Origin: JBECKS01 sp964557005
GTDB lineage: Bacteria; Pseudomonadota; Gammaproteobacteria; Pseudomonadales; JBECKS01
Direction of reading: 5' to 3'
Assembly (NCBI GenBank): GCA_964557005.1
Contig: CAZKYI010000009.1
Coordinates: forward strand, 1-64,000
DNA length: 64,000 bases
Shown: positions 49,180 through 58,234 of the stretch, piece by piece
How the letters are laid out: the number at the start of each line of letters is the position of its first letter
Position numbering within the stretch: the first letter of the stretch is position 1
Notes under the pieces: model-generated
Database searches by the model: none
Seen by the model: the letters and a program-made list of their open reading frames with translations, nothing else
What the model was told of the DNA's origin: nothing
Program-made: the position numbers and the translations under genes

Positions 49180-49565
49180 TATAGTTTAATCACTCTGTCA
49201 GTAATCAAACAGGCTTCCACCAGTTGCCCCAAACCGGAAAGAATAAAACCGTCACACAGATTATGATGCGCCTTGTTGTAGCGTAAGGCTTCGCTTTCAT
49301 CAATCACCCCATATTTTAAAGCACTGGCTACGCACACAATTACTTCAATGCTGTTTTCGTTTGCGAGTGTTTGCCATGCCTTGGGCAGGTTCAATTCATC
49401 TTGTGGTGCAACAGAAAGTGCGTTGGCATTTAATACACCCATGCCAGAGAAAAAAATACGGCTAATGCTGTGGTTAGCTTTTAAAAGCGCTTTGGCAAGG
49501 TTCAGTGCCGTGTAAGCACCTTGTTCAGAGTAGGGTGGGCTGGTGATGTGCAGGCAGTAGTTCAT
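49179..49565 (-). CDS. tusD: Sulfurtransferase TusD/DsrE
   Basis: A 128-residue DsrE-family protein with the active cysteine in VIVCVASALKYGV, which takes sulfur from TusA and hands it to TusE. The N-terminus NYCLHITSPPYSEQGAYTALNLAKALL is characteristic. First gene of the tusDCBE-trpD2-GDPD run; a terminator separates it from the BI-1 gene. Confidence 0.95.
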   Translation of the reverse strand: MNYCLHITSPPYSEQGAYTALNLAKALLKANHSISRIFFSGMGVLNANALSVAPQDELNLPKAWQTLANENSIEVIVCVASALKYGVIDESEALRYNKAHHNLCDGFILSGLGQLVEACLITDRVIKL

Positions 49566-49582
49566 TTTGTCGGGCTGAAAAT

Positions 49583-49613
49583 AAAAAACCCCGAGACAGG
49601 CTCAGGGTTTTTT
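49583..49613 (-). terminator. Terminator after the BI-1 gene
   Basis: On the minus strand, AAACCCTGAG and CTCGGGGTTT form a stem (one G-T type mismatch) around a short loop, followed by a T-run. It lies between the BI-1 gene and tusD. Confidence 0.8.
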
Positions 49614-49633
49614 GAAAAGCAGAACATTAAATT

Positions 49634-50302
49634 CTAGTCGTCATTGGCACCAATAAAGCTCAACAGAATGCTGAACAGGTTATAGAGCATCACATACAGT
49701 GTTACAGTTGCTGAAATGTAGTTGCGCTCACCACCATGAATAATGGCGCTGGTTTGCCACATAATCAGGCCGGAAGACAGCACCAGAAACATGGCGCTTA
49801 CCGCCAAACCCAAACCTGAGATATTCAGGAATACATTAGCAATACCCGCGATGAAAGCCACCAGAATGCCGGTAAATAAAAATCCGGTCATAAAGCTCAG
49901 GTCTTTTTTGCTAATCAGCACATAAGCAGACAGCGTGAAGAAAATGGCTGAAGTACCGCCCAAAGCCAGAAGAATGGGTTCAGGCCCTTTCATAGCCAGG
50001 TAGTGACCCAGAATCGGGCCAAGTGTTAAACCCATAAAACCAGTAAGTGCGAAAGTCCAAACCAGCCCCCAACCGCTATTTTTGGTTTTTTCAATGGCAA
50101 ACAACAAACCAATATAGGGAATCAGCATCCACAAACCCATATAAGGCATATTGATGGCGGCTGAAATGGTGGCAGTGACTGCACTGAACGCGATGGTTGC
50201 AGCCAGCAGCATGTAGGTATTTTTCAGAACCCTGGTCGCTTCCTGTGAAGCGGTGGTTACCGAGGTTTCAAATAACTGTTCTTGTGGAAGATTGTTTTGC
50301 AT
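49634..50302 (-). CDS. Bax inhibitor-1/YccA-family membrane protein
   Basis: A 222-residue protein with seven hydrophobic helices, including YMLLAATIAFSAVTATISAA and LTGFMGLTLGPILGHYL, matching the UPF0005/TMBIM family. Relatives conduct calcium or, like E. coli YccA, modulate the FtsH protease. Start ATG 50302 follows AGGAGA by eight bases. Its position upstream of the tus genes is the same as in Pseudomonas. Confidence 0.94.
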   Translation of the reverse strand: MQNNLPQEQLFETSVTTASQEATRVLKNTYMLLAATIAFSAVTATISAAINMPYMGLWMLIPYIGLLFAIEKTKNSGWGLVWTFALTGFMGLTLGPILGHYLAMKGPEPILLALGGTSAIFFTLSAYVLISKKDLSFMTGFLFTGILVAFIAGIANVFLNISGLGLAVSAMFLVLSSGLIMWQTSAIIHGGERNYISATVTLYVMLYNLFSILLSFIGANDD

Positions 50303-50470
50303 GAGTGTTCTCCTGAAACGTTTATACAAAATGAATTGATGCGTGTTTGACAAGCATCATAAGGGCAAAGTTCAGGAATTCCAATGCTTATAGGGCAAAA
50401 CCAGCGGGTATTCATGCTATATTCGCCCGACTTTTCACAGCAAACCGATAAAAAGAATAACAAAAGCAGT

Positions 50471-51718
50471 ATGAGTCAGGATTCCTCTAAAAGTGATCAA
50501 AAGCGTACCTATCAGGCAGTCGATGGCCTGCGGGCAATCTCCATGTGCCTGATCATTATTTATCACTGCTTTCTGGTTTCGCATTTAATGATTGGTCAAG
50601 CGCAGTTTGAGCGCATGATTCGCGAAATGCCTTTGGCGCTTCACTGGATTTGGCATGCCGATAAATCGGTCGATATTTTCTTTATCATCAGTGGCTTCCT
50701 GATTGCAGGCATGTTGTTCAAGGAATACAAGGGCACAGGTACCATTGCGTTGGGGAATTTTTATTGGCGGCGTTTTCTTCGGCTGATTCCCATGTACTGG
50801 CTGGCTTTGGCCTTGTTCTATCCTTTTCTCGCCAATAACCACACCGTGTGGGCGAATCTGCTCTATGTGAATAATTTTTTACCTGCTGACGAAAGTTTTA
50901 TGGGCTGGTCATGGTCGTTGGCAGTAGAAGAGCAATTCTATTTTCTGTTTCCCTTATCGATTCTTTATATCTTCCCCAGATTTCGCTCGACCGCAAAAGT
51001 ACTCATTGGTCTGGTTGTGCTTTCGACACTCATACTTTGGCTGATGCACGCGCTTTACCCTGAGTTCAACGACTATCATCCCAGCCAATTCATGTTTTCC
51101 AATATTGAAGGGTTCACCATCGAATACTTTAGTGTGATTTACGACAACCTCTATACGCGCTTTGGTGCGCTGGCCTGTGGTTGTTGGGCGGGGTATATGC
51201 ACATTTATCATAAGGAAGACGTGATTAACTTTTTGAAACAAAGCCCGATAAGAAGCCAGTGTATTCTTTGGGGCGCGGCAGGGTTTATTGTGTTGCAAAC
51301 AGCCATTCCCTATTTCAATCCCGATGTGCCTTTTAGTGGCGCGATCTTGGTTATCTATTCGGTGGTGCACAGAAATCTGTTCAGTATCGCACTCACCGCA
51401 ATTCTGGTACTCAGCATTTACCCTGTTACCTGGAACAACCCGATTTCACGTTTTCTTTCATGGCGTATCTGGGGCTTTATCGCCAAGCTCACTTATTCGA
51501 TGTATCTGTTTCATTTGGCTTTGGTGATAGGCACTGCAAATTTTCTGGCGAAGCAATTTGGTGATTTAAGTGACGCTTCTCTGGCTTATGTTTTGTTTAC
51601 GATTTTTGTACATATCGTGATTGTTACGGGCATGACCATTCTGATTTCATGCGTCACTTTTTTTGGTTTTGAACGCCCGATTATGAATCTCAGAAAACCA
51701 GCGAAGTACTATGCCTAG
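50471..51718 (+). CDS. Acyltransferase-3 family membrane protein
   Basis: A 415-residue integral membrane O-acyltransferase with about ten helices: TYQAVDGLRAISMCLIIIYH (expected R and H), VDIFFIISGFLIAGMLFKEY, GNFYWRRFLRLIPMYWLAL and WSWSLAVEEQFYFLFP. No SGNH domain follows. It may acylate a surface glycan, but no glycan genes lie directly beside it. ATG at 50471 has no clear ribosome site; 50384 or 50414 are alternatives. Confidence 0.88.
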   Translation: MSQDSSKSDQKRTYQAVDGLRAISMCLIIIYHCFLVSHLMIGQAQFERMIREMPLALHWIWHADKSVDIFFIISGFLIAGMLFKEYKGTGTIALGNFYWRRFLRLIPMYWLALALFYPFLANNHTVWANLLYVNNFLPADESFMGWSWSLAVEEQFYFLFPLSILYIFPRFRSTAKVLIGLVVLSTLILWLMHALYPEFNDYHPSQFMFSNIEGFTIEYFSVIYDNLYTRFGALACGCWAGYMHIYHKEDVINFLKQSPIRSQCILWGAAGFIVLQTAIPYFNPDVPFSGAILVIYSVVHRNLFSIALTAILVLSIYPVTWNNPISRFLSWRIWGFIAKLTYSMYLFHLALVIGTANFLAKQFGDLSDASLAYVLFTIFVHIVIVTGMTILISCVTFFGFERPIMNLRKPAKYYA

Positions 51719-51731
51719 CACAGTAACTCGC

Positions 51732-51759
51732 TTGACTGACCACTGGATTCGGGTATGCT
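51732..51759 (+). promoter_or_regulatory. Promoter of tRNA-Ser
   Basis: TTGACT (51732-51737) and TATGCT (51754-51759) with a 16-base spacer; the tRNA begins 70 bases after the -10 box. Confidence 0.55.
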
Positions 51760-51828
51760 TCACGCCTTCCAAAAACCCGCCCAAATACCTGTATTTGCGT
51801 GGGTTTTAAATCCAAATTTCAAGAATAT

Positions 51829-51916
51829 GGTGAGCTGGCTGAGTGGTCGAAAGCGGCGGTCTTGAAAACCGTTGAACCGCAAGGTTCCCGGGGTTCGAAT
51901 CCCTGGCTCACCGCCA
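51829..51916 (+). tRNA. tRNA-Ser (TGA)
   Basis: An 88-base class II tRNA with acceptor GGTGAGC/GCTCACC, discriminator G, encoded CCA, a long variable arm and anticodon TGA at 51863-51865. Confidence 0.95.
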
Positions 51917-51921
51917 TCTAT

Positions 51922-51951
51922 AAAAAAGGCTGCAATTTTGCAGCCTTTTTT
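51922..51951. terminator. Bidirectional terminator after tRNA-Ser
   Basis: The stem GGCTGCA/TGCAGCC (51928-51934 with 51939-51945) has an A-run before and a T-run after it, so it can end both tRNA-Ser and the converging minus-strand oxygenase gene, whose stop codon lies at its edge. Confidence 0.88.
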
Positions 51952-52900
51952 ATGTTTGATGCCCCGTCTGCTCCGCTTTTCTAGCCTTGCGTTGCTCAAG
52001 TTTTATTTTCGCTTGATCCAGATGCTCCTTGCTCGACACACTGGGGCCACGATAACCCAGGCGCAATAAATATAAGGTAGGGTTGGTGCGCAAGAAGCGT
52101 GGAATTTTTTCAGCACGTCGCGCAATGGTTGCGCATAAGTGCTCATATTTTTGCTGATCTTCCGCACTCCATGGAATGCCCACTTTTTCACGGTAAATCG
52201 GGTGCAATGAACCCACATAGGCAATACGGTTTCTGGGTTTCATGGTTTCATGAAAATATCGATTCATGCGTGGTTGCAGGAATTTCAAAAATTTCGGCAA
52301 TCTGGGCGGTGTGTTCTGTGTGTCACCAATCAGATATTCCACCGTTTCGTTGAAAGTCATACCTGTACGCATCAGGTTTTCGTAATACACATAGAAATCT
52401 TTCAGAGTGGGTTCAATGTATTTACGTGGAATACCAAACAGTAAACACAGTTGCGTATATTCTTCGTACAGTTGCTCTTCTTCCGCCTTGCTGAGTGGTT
52501 TACCCAAATCCCTGCGAATACGAATAATGCCATCGAGGAAGGTGTCGGGGACGATGCGGTAGGTGTGTGGATCAAGAGCAAAATACTTGCTGCCATCGGC
52601 ATGCTTGCCTTTGATATGGATATGCAGGTTTCTCAAGGCTTCCGCTTCCTTGTAGGCAATGTCACCACCGTCGTACAGGAAGCGAATCAGTGACCAGTTG
52701 GTGCGAATAGCACGACCAAGCGCGTCGTACTTATAGAGTGCATAAGTGTTTACCGCTGTGCCTACCGCAGGTGTAGCCGATTGCATAATCGCAATCGCAG
52801 GCATCAATGCGCCATTATTCATGTCGGTAATCACGTCCCAAAAAATTGAATTACGGCCAGGAGGGCGGCCTCTTTCTTTCAAATTTACTTGCGTATTCAC
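51950..52900 (-). CDS. MpaB/latex-clearing-like oxygenase (DUF2236)
   Basis: A 316-residue protein with the DUF2236 landmarks: GRNSIFWDVITDMNNGALMPAIAIMQ near the start, LGRAIRTNWSLIRFLYDGG, EALRNLHIHIKGKHADG and YFALDPHTYRIVPDTFLDG. Members include the haem protein latex-clearing rubber oxygenase and fungal MpaB; the histidines in NLHIHIKG and DPHTYR are the haem-ligand candidates. I prefer the GTG at 52900, seven bases after AGGAG, over the ATG at 52915, which lies in the ribosome site itself. The substrate is unknown. An inverted repeat lies just upstream (52927-52945). Confidence 0.85.
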   Translation of the reverse strand: MNTQVNLKERGRPPGRNSIFWDVITDMNNGALMPAIAIMQSATPAVGTAVNTYALYKYDALGRAIRTNWSLIRFLYDGGDIAYKEAEALRNLHIHIKGKHADGSKYFALDPHTYRIVPDTFLDGIIRIRRDLGKPLSKAEEEQLYEEYTQLCLLFGIPRKYIEPTLKDFYVYYENLMRTGMTFNETVEYLIGDTQNTPPRLPKFLKFLQPRMNRYFHETMKPRNRIAYVGSLHPIYREKVGIPWSAEDQQKYEHLCATIARRAEKIPRFLRTNPTLYLLRLGYRGPSVSSKEHLDQAKIKLEQRKARKAEQTGHQT

Positions 52901-52926
52901 TGCGGTTCTCCTCATGAAATAGAAAA

Positions 52927-52945
52927 GGTATACACACTATATACC
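52927..52945. promoter_or_regulatory. Inverted repeat between the oxygenase gene and katG
   Basis: GGTATA-N7-TATACC, a perfect 6-bp inverted repeat, 27 bases before the GTG start of the minus-strand oxygenase. It may be a repressor operator. Confidence 0.45.
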
Positions 52946-53021
52946 CTGACGTTAGTGTTGAAAATCTGTGTTTAACAGTCAATGGATAGAGCGCCGAAAT
53001 TGTCTTGTTTGGGCATATGGT

Positions 53022-53049
53022 TTGATTCTGAAAAATCTATTGATAAATT
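53022..53049 (+). promoter_or_regulatory. Possible katG promoter
   Basis: TTGATT (53022-53027) and TAAATT (53044-53049) with a 16-base spacer, about 80 bases before katG. Moderate match. An OxyR site cannot be confirmed by eye. Confidence 0.35.
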
Positions 53050-53129
53050 AAGTTTAATTCACTGTACCTGAGTGGTGGTGCTCCCTAGTATTCCTTCCAT
53101 ACCAATTCTATCAACAAGAGGAGTTAACG

Positions 53130-55313
53130 ATGAGTGACAAGAAAGAAAGTGGCGGCTGCCCTGTCATACATGGCAGCAATACCCAAATGGGCGGGCGTGG
53201 TACTGGCAACAAGGATTGGTGGCCTAATCAACTGAATCTCAAAATTTTGCATCAGCACGATGCAAAATCGAACCCGAATGATGAAGGCTTCGATTACGCA
53301 AAAGCGTTCAGCAAGCTGAATCTGGATGCGGTAAAGAAAGATCTTGAAGCCGTGATGACGGATTCGCAGGACTGGTGGCCAGCCGATTTTGGCCATTATG
53401 GCCCCTTGATGGTACGCATGGCCTGGCATGCTGCGGGTACCTATCGTGTGAGTGATGGTCGTGGCGGTGCCAACACCGGCAATCAGCGTTTTGCGCCTTT
53501 GAATAGCTGGCCCGATAATGCCAATCTCGATAAGGCACGGCGTTTGTTATGGCCTGTGAAGAAGAAATATGGCAACAGCCTTTCATGGGCAGATTTGTTT
53601 GTTCTGGCGGGAAATGTCGCGTTGGAATCGATGGGCTTCAAGACCTTTGGTTTTGGTGGTGGCAGAGAGGACATCTGGGAACCCGAAGAAGATGTGTATT
53701 GGGGTGCAGAATCCCAATGGCTGGCTGACGAGCGTTATAGCGGCAAGCACGAGAAGCTCGAAAATCCACTCGCCGCTGTGCAAATGGGTTTGATTTATGT
53801 GAATCCTGAAGGGCCAAATGGCAACCCTGATCCGCTTGCTTCGGCCAAAGATATTCGCGATACCTTTGCACGCATGGCCATGAACGACGAGGAAACCGTC
53901 GCGCTGATTGCAGGAGGCCATACCTTTGGCAAGACCCACGGCGCAGGGGATGCTGCGCATGTAGGTGCGGAACCCGAAGCGGCTGCGCTTGAAGCGATGG
54001 GGCTGGGCTGGATAAGCAGTTACAAGAGCGGCAAAGCGGCGGACACGATTACCTCAGGGCTGGAAGTCACCTGGACCTACCACCCGATTCGCTGGGACAA
54101 CGAGTTCTTCCATATTCTCTACGCCTACGAATGGGAATTGTGCAAATCACCTGCGGGTGCCAATCAGTGGCGACCCAAAAATGGTGCGGGGCAGGACATG
54201 GTGCCGAATGCCCATGACGCAGGCCGTCAGGAACCGCGCATGCTCACTTCGGATCTGGCGTTGCGTTTTGATCCCGCTTACGGGGAAATCTCGCGTCGCT
54301 TTAAAGACAACCCTGAGCAATTTGCCGATGCCTTTGCACGCGCATGGTTCAAATTGACGCACCGCGATATGGGGCCAAAGTGCCGCTATCTGGGTAAGGA
54401 AGTGCCTGCTGAAACGCTCATCTGGCAAGACCCTGTACCTGCGGGTAACAGTGATTTATCAGAGGCCGATGTGAAAGGTTTGAAACAAAAAATTCTGGCA
54501 TCGGGTGTATCGATTGCAGACTGGGTGTACACCGCATGGTCTTCGGCTTCGACTTTCAGAGGCTCTGATATGCGTGGTGGTGCTAACGGCGCACGCATTC
54601 GTCTGGCACCGCAGAATGGCTGGGAAGTCAATCAACCTGCACAGTTGAAAAAAGTGCTGGGCGTTTTGGAAGCCATTCAGAAAGAGTCAGGCAAGGCGGT
54701 ATCGATTGCTGATTTGATTGTGCTGGCGGGTAATGCTGCGATTGAGCAAGCTGCAAAAGCAGCAGGTTATGACATTGTGGTGCCATTTTCTGCTGGTCGT
54801 GGTGATGCTTCATCCGGGCAAACCGATGTTGAATCATTCAAGGTGCTTGAACCTGTCGCCGATGGTTTCAGAAACTATGCCAAAGCAGGGTGTGGTGCAG
54901 CGGCAGAGGAACTTCTGGTCGACAAGGCTCAATTGTTAGGTCTGACAGCACCTGAAATGACTGTGTTAGTTGGCGGCATGAGAGTGCTGGGTGCAAACTT
55001 TGCGCAATCAAAACACGGTGTGTTGACTGATACACCTGAGCGCCTGAGCAATGACTTCTTTGTCAATCTGCTGGACATGCGTACTGAATGGAAGCCTGCG
55101 TCTGCCAAGGCCGAAACTTTTGAAGGTTATGACAGAGCCACAGGCAAAGTGAAGTGGACAGCCTCGCGTGTTGATTTGGTGTTTGGTTCCAATTCGCAAT
55201 TACGTGCCTTGTCGGAAATCTACGCACAAGATGATAACAAACAAAAATTTGTGAAAGATTTTGTTGCAGCGTGGGCAAAAGTAATGAACGCAGACCGTTT
55301 TGATTTAAAATAG
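53130..55313 (+). CDS. katG: Catalase-peroxidase
   Basis: A 727-residue bifunctional haem catalase-peroxidase that removes hydrogen peroxide. The N-domain carries the distal RMAWHAAGTYR (Arg, Trp, His; the Trp belongs to the Met-Tyr-Trp adduct), the adduct tyrosine in GLIYVNPEGP and the proximal haem ligand in AGGHTFGKTHG. The C-domain is the usual degenerate second copy. Strong GAGGAG ribosome site. A terminator (55347-55378) separates it from an encapsulated-ferritin-like gene. Confidence 0.97.
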   Translation: MSDKKESGGCPVIHGSNTQMGGRGTGNKDWWPNQLNLKILHQHDAKSNPNDEGFDYAKAFSKLNLDAVKKDLEAVMTDSQDWWPADFGHYGPLMVRMAWHAAGTYRVSDGRGGANTGNQRFAPLNSWPDNANLDKARRLLWPVKKKYGNSLSWADLFVLAGNVALESMGFKTFGFGGGREDIWEPEEDVYWGAESQWLADERYSGKHEKLENPLAAVQMGLIYVNPEGPNGNPDPLASAKDIRDTFARMAMNDEETVALIAGGHTFGKTHGAGDAAHVGAEPEAAALEAMGLGWISSYKSGKAADTITSGLEVTWTYHPIRWDNEFFHILYAYEWELCKSPAGANQWRPKNGAGQDMVPNAHDAGRQEPRMLTSDLALRFDPAYGEISRRFKDNPEQFADAFARAWFKLTHRDMGPKCRYLGKEVPAETLIWQDPVPAGNSDLSEADVKGLKQKILASGVSIADWVYTAWSSASTFRGSDMRGGANGARIRLAPQNGWEVNQPAQLKKVLGVLEAIQKESGKAVSIADLIVLAGNAAIEQAAKAAGYDIVVPFSAGRGDASSGQTDVESFKVLEPVADGFRNYAKAGCGAAAEELLVDKAQLLGLTAPEMTVLVGGMRVLGANFAQSKHGVLTDTPERLSNDFFVNLLDMRTEWKPASAKAETFEGYDRATGKVKWTASRVDLVFGSNSQLRALSEIYAQDDNKQKFVKDFVAAWAKVMNADRFDLK

Positions 55314-55346
55314 CGCACGTTTTATAAGTACAACCTATGAAGTACA

Positions 55347-55378
55347 ACAGGAAGCCGTTTGGCTTCCTGTTTTTTTAT
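55347..55378 (+). terminator. Terminator after katG
   Basis: The 10-bp stem ACAGGAAGCC/GGCTTCCTGT (55347-55356 with 55361-55370), a GTTT loop and a run of eight Ts. The next gene starts 24 bases later, so that gene needs its own promoter or leak-through. Confidence 0.92.
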
Positions 55379-55402
55379 TTAATCACTTGTTGGAGAGGAA
55401 AA

Positions 55403-55690
55403 ATGTCAAACGAAGGCTATCATGAACCCGTAGCAGAATTGAGCGATGCAACCAGAGATATGCACAAAGCCATTGTGTCACTCATGGAAGAACTGGAAGC
55501 AGTGGACTGGTATAACCAGCGCGTCGATGCGTGTAAAGACCCTGAATTAAAGGCAATTCTGGAACATAACCGCGATGAAGAAAAAGAACATGCGGCGATG
55601 GTGCTGGAATGGATTCGCAGGCAAGACCCTGTGATGGACAGGGAACTAAAGGATTATTTGTTTACCGATAAACCCATCGCACACAAATAA
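55403..55690 (+). CDS. Encapsulated-ferritin-like protein (EncFtn)
   Basis: A 95-residue protein starting at ATG 55403 after GGAGAGGAA. It has the EncFtn half-ferritin fold: VSLMEELEAVDWYNQRVDA and HNRDEEKEHAAMVLEWIRR. The iron-site residues of Rhodospirillum rubrum EncFtn are all present with an offset of two: E29/E30, E32, W36, Y37, E60, H63. As a dimer it should form a ferroxidase centre. The C-terminus stops at LFTDKPIAHK, with no encapsulin-targeting tail, and no encapsulin gene is in the window. The upstream katG suggests a role in peroxide and iron stress. Confidence 0.93.
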   Translation: MSNEGYHEPVAELSDATRDMHKAIVSLMEELEAVDWYNQRVDACKDPELKAILEHNRDEEKEHAAMVLEWIRRQDPVMDRELKDYLFTDKPIAHK

Positions 55691-55692
55691 TT

Positions 55693-56556
55693 TCAGTGCT
55701 TGGTCGCCTGACTTTCCTTGACGTGAATCGGTGCGCCTTCGTTGCCACGAATGAGTACGGTTTGCGAACTGAACCCGATGGGGCCGTTTTCATCAAATAA
55801 TTGTGCAGCACAACACCCCGAGCCAATGTCACCGTAACTGGCTTGCGCTTTCAAACCCAGCCATTCACTGGTGGCTGGACGAAAATAGTTAATGGTGGTA
55901 TCGGGGTTAATCGCAAAGAATTTTTGCTGATCCATTTCCATTCCTGTTTTCCGACGGTACACAATGTTAGGCACGGCATAGGTCCAGTCGCAGGCTGTGG
56001 CCAAGCTGATGAACGATGTGTTTTGTTCACCCTCCACCAAAGGTACTGCCAAACGAAACCATAACAAGGGGAAGCCTTGGTGTTCGCTCATACGCATATC
56101 AATCGCGTGATGGTAGCCCGGGTTTTCAGCACCTGGCCAGCGGAAGAAACTCAGTTCATTTCCTTCTGGCAAGTTTGGGAAGGGTTCAATACCACGAAAA
56201 TAATCTTCAATCATCACGTCTTTCACACGAATGCGCATGGCGGTACCGCGCACATAAAGCTCGCCTTCAGATAGCAAACGAATGTCGAGAAATTCTACAT
56301 TTTTTCCTGTGCGTACAATTTCAGTTTCGGTTTTAAGCGCGGAAGTGGGTGCTGCACGCATCATGTCCACTGTCAGGCGAGACACCAAACGTGGTACATC
56401 GCTGGGGTGCTGTTCTGCTGCGCGTGCCATCAGCCCCATCATCGAGCTGCCATGCAAACTGTTGGCATACCAAGGGCCATTTGCCAATACGGTTGGAATC
56501 AGAAAATCGCTGTCTTTTTCAAACAGTGCGCAATCGCGCTTGGGTTGGTAATTCAT
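55693..56556 (-). CDS. Acyl-CoA thioesterase-like (double hotdog) protein
   Basis: A 287-residue protein with two hotdog halves: LHGSSMMGLMARAAEQHPSDV in the first helix region, PRLVSRLTVDMMRAAP for the strand after it, and the second half from about residue 165 (WFRLAVPLVEGEQ, TACDWTYAVPNIVYR). This layout matches thioesterase-family proteins (TesB-like 4HBT_3). The catalytic residues were not assigned. It converges with the EncFtn gene, with only two bases between stops. Confidence 0.82.
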   Translation of the reverse strand: MNYQPKRDCALFEKDSDFLIPTVLANGPWYANSLHGSSMMGLMARAAEQHPSDVPRLVSRLTVDMMRAAPTSALKTETEIVRTGKNVEFLDIRLLSEGELYVRGTAMRIRVKDVMIEDYFRGIEPFPNLPEGNELSFFRWPGAENPGYHHAIDMRMSEHQGFPLLWFRLAVPLVEGEQNTSFISLATACDWTYAVPNIVYRRKTGMEMDQQKFFAINPDTTINYFRPATSEWLGLKAQASYGDIGSGCCAAQLFDENGPIGFSSQTVLIRGNEGAPIHVKESQATKH

Positions 56557-56565
56557 AGTGTTGAC

Positions 56566-57468
56566 TTACTGAACCCCATGCCTTGCACAAAATTCCTTAC
56601 TTAAAGCCCACAATTTTTTGGCAGTTTCAGGGTTATTGGCCTCTTTGGTGGCTCTGGCTTTTTTGCAGTGAGAAAAATAGTTGCCCTGAATTTCTTCTGC
56701 TTTGGCATAAGCGGCACAATACACGGTGGTGGAAGCGCCCTGATTAGGGGTTTTGGTGAAGGGGCTAATCAGTTTCATCAACACACGAAATACAGCCGAG
56801 TTGCGCCCAATATCGGTGGTTACCAGTGCGCCCGGGTGCAGCGAGCAGGCGCTTAAACCCTGTGCGCCGTAAAGCCGTTGTGCTTCGTTGGCCATCAGTG
56901 CGTTGCACAGTTTGGCCTGACCATAAGCGATAAAAATGGCGAATTGTTCTTTATTGAGTGGGAAGCGTTCGAAATTCAGTTTTGCAGGGCTGCGGTGAGA
57001 TTCGCTCGATACCATCACCAAACGCGCATCTTCAGCTTTGAGTAATTTGGGTAATAACAATTTGAACAAGGCAAAGTGGCCGAAATGGCACACACCCACG
57101 CACTGCTCCAACCCTTCGGCGGTTTCAACATAAGCAGTAGGCACAACGCCTGCGTTGCCAATCAATATGTTGATTGAATCCCATTCAAGTGTTGCAGCAA
57201 AAGCTTGAATACTTTTTATGGAACCTAAATCGAGAACCCGCGCTTCGACCTTGGCTTGACCATGCTGTTTTTGAATACGATTGACAGCCACTTGCGCTTT
57301 ATCAAGTGAACGACACGCGAGAATAACTTCTGCACCTGCTGCTGCAAGTGAACGAGCACTTTCAAACCCGATACCTGTGTTAGCACCCGTAACAATGATG
57401 CGTTTGTTGCTTAAATCGATATTTTTTAACACCTGATCGGCGCTGCTGCGGCTTCCAAACTCGGCCAT
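56566..57468 (-). CDS. Short-chain dehydrogenase (retinol-dehydrogenase-like)
   Basis: A 300-residue SDR enzyme with NAD(P)-binding TGANTGIGFESARSL, LIGNAGVV, the catalytic serine in MVSSESH and the YGQAKLCNAL (Tyr-x-x-x-Lys) pair, with a C-terminal half like that of oxidoreductases acting on hydrophobic alcohols. The start is ATG 57468, 7 bases after AGGAGG; a longer reading from 57516 is rejected. It is followed by the thioesterase gene, so the two may act on the same acyl or lipid substrate. Confidence 0.92.
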   Translation of the reverse strand: MAEFGSRSSADQVLKNIDLSNKRIIVTGANTGIGFESARSLAAAGAEVILACRSLDKAQVAVNRIQKQHGQAKVEARVLDLGSIKSIQAFAATLEWDSINILIGNAGVVPTAYVETAEGLEQCVGVCHFGHFALFKLLLPKLLKAEDARLVMVSSESHRSPAKLNFERFPLNKEQFAIFIAYGQAKLCNALMANEAQRLYGAQGLSACSLHPGALVTTDIGRNSAVFRVLMKLISPFTKTPNQGASTTVYCAAYAKAEEIQGNYFSHCKKARATKEANNPETAKKLWALSKEFCARHGVQ

Positions 57469-57577
57469 GTGAGTTTCCTCCTGCGTGTTGTATTTTTGCA
57501 AAGCTTTTAAAAACAAGGCGCAGGAGTATACTCCTAGCCTCTAAATAAGAATAAAAATATTTCTGTAAGGGTGTACT

Positions 57578-58210
57578 TTGATACGAGTGTTAGTCGTAGA
57601 CGATCACGAACTGGTTCGTAAGGGAATTACCCGCATGCTCAGTGATGAAGAAGGTATTCACGTGGTTGCCGAAGCCAGTACCGGTGAAGAGGCAATTAGT
57701 TGTGCGCGTAAGCATGAACCCGATGTGGTGTTGATGGATGTCAAAATGCCTGGTATTGGCGGTATTGAAGCGACGAAAAAAATTGTCAAAGCGTTGCCCG
57801 ATGTCAAAGTGTTGGCGCTCTCTGTGTATTGTGAAGAACCTTTTCCTTCACGCCTTTTAAAAGCGGGTGCGGCGGGGTTTTTAAGTAAGGGCGCTGAGCT
57901 GAATGAAATGTTGAGAGCCATTCGTGCGGTGAAAGCAGGGCAGCGTTTTTTAAGTGCGGATATGCAAAAAGCACTCAAGACCGATGAACAAAATAATCCC
58001 TTCGATGTGCTTTCCCAACGCGAATTACAAATCAGCATGATGGTGGCCGAAGGCAAAAAAGTGGCCGATATTTCTGCAACACTTTCCCTGAGTTCCAAAA
58101 CTGTGAATACCTATCGCTATCGTGTGTTTGAAAAATTACTCATCACCAATGATGTTGAACTGGCACATCTGGCCAGCAAGCATGGTTTGCTGGAACAGAG
58201 CCCTGAATAA
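57578..58210 (+). CDS. uvrY: UvrY/GacA-family response regulator
   Basis: A 210-residue regulator: receiver domain with VDDHELVRKGITRML, phosphorylation site D54 in VVLMDVKMPG, and a C-terminal LuxR helix-turn-helix (LSQRELQISMMVAEGKKVADISATLSLSSKTVNTYRY). It is the partner of a BarA/GacS sensor (not in the window) and normally activates the small RNAs that titrate CsrA. The start is TTG at 57578 after GTAAGGG. As in E. coli it stands directly upstream of uvrC. Confidence 0.95.
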   Translation: MIRVLVVDDHELVRKGITRMLSDEEGIHVVAEASTGEEAISCARKHEPDVVLMDVKMPGIGGIEATKKIVKALPDVKVLALSVYCEEPFPSRLLKAGAAGFLSKGAELNEMLRAIRAVKAGQRFLSADMQKALKTDEQNNPFDVLSQRELQISMMVAEGKKVADISATLSLSSKTVNTYRYRVFEKLLITNDVELAHLASKHGLLEQSPE

Positions 58211-58234
58211 AATACGTCTTGTTTTTATCCCGTT

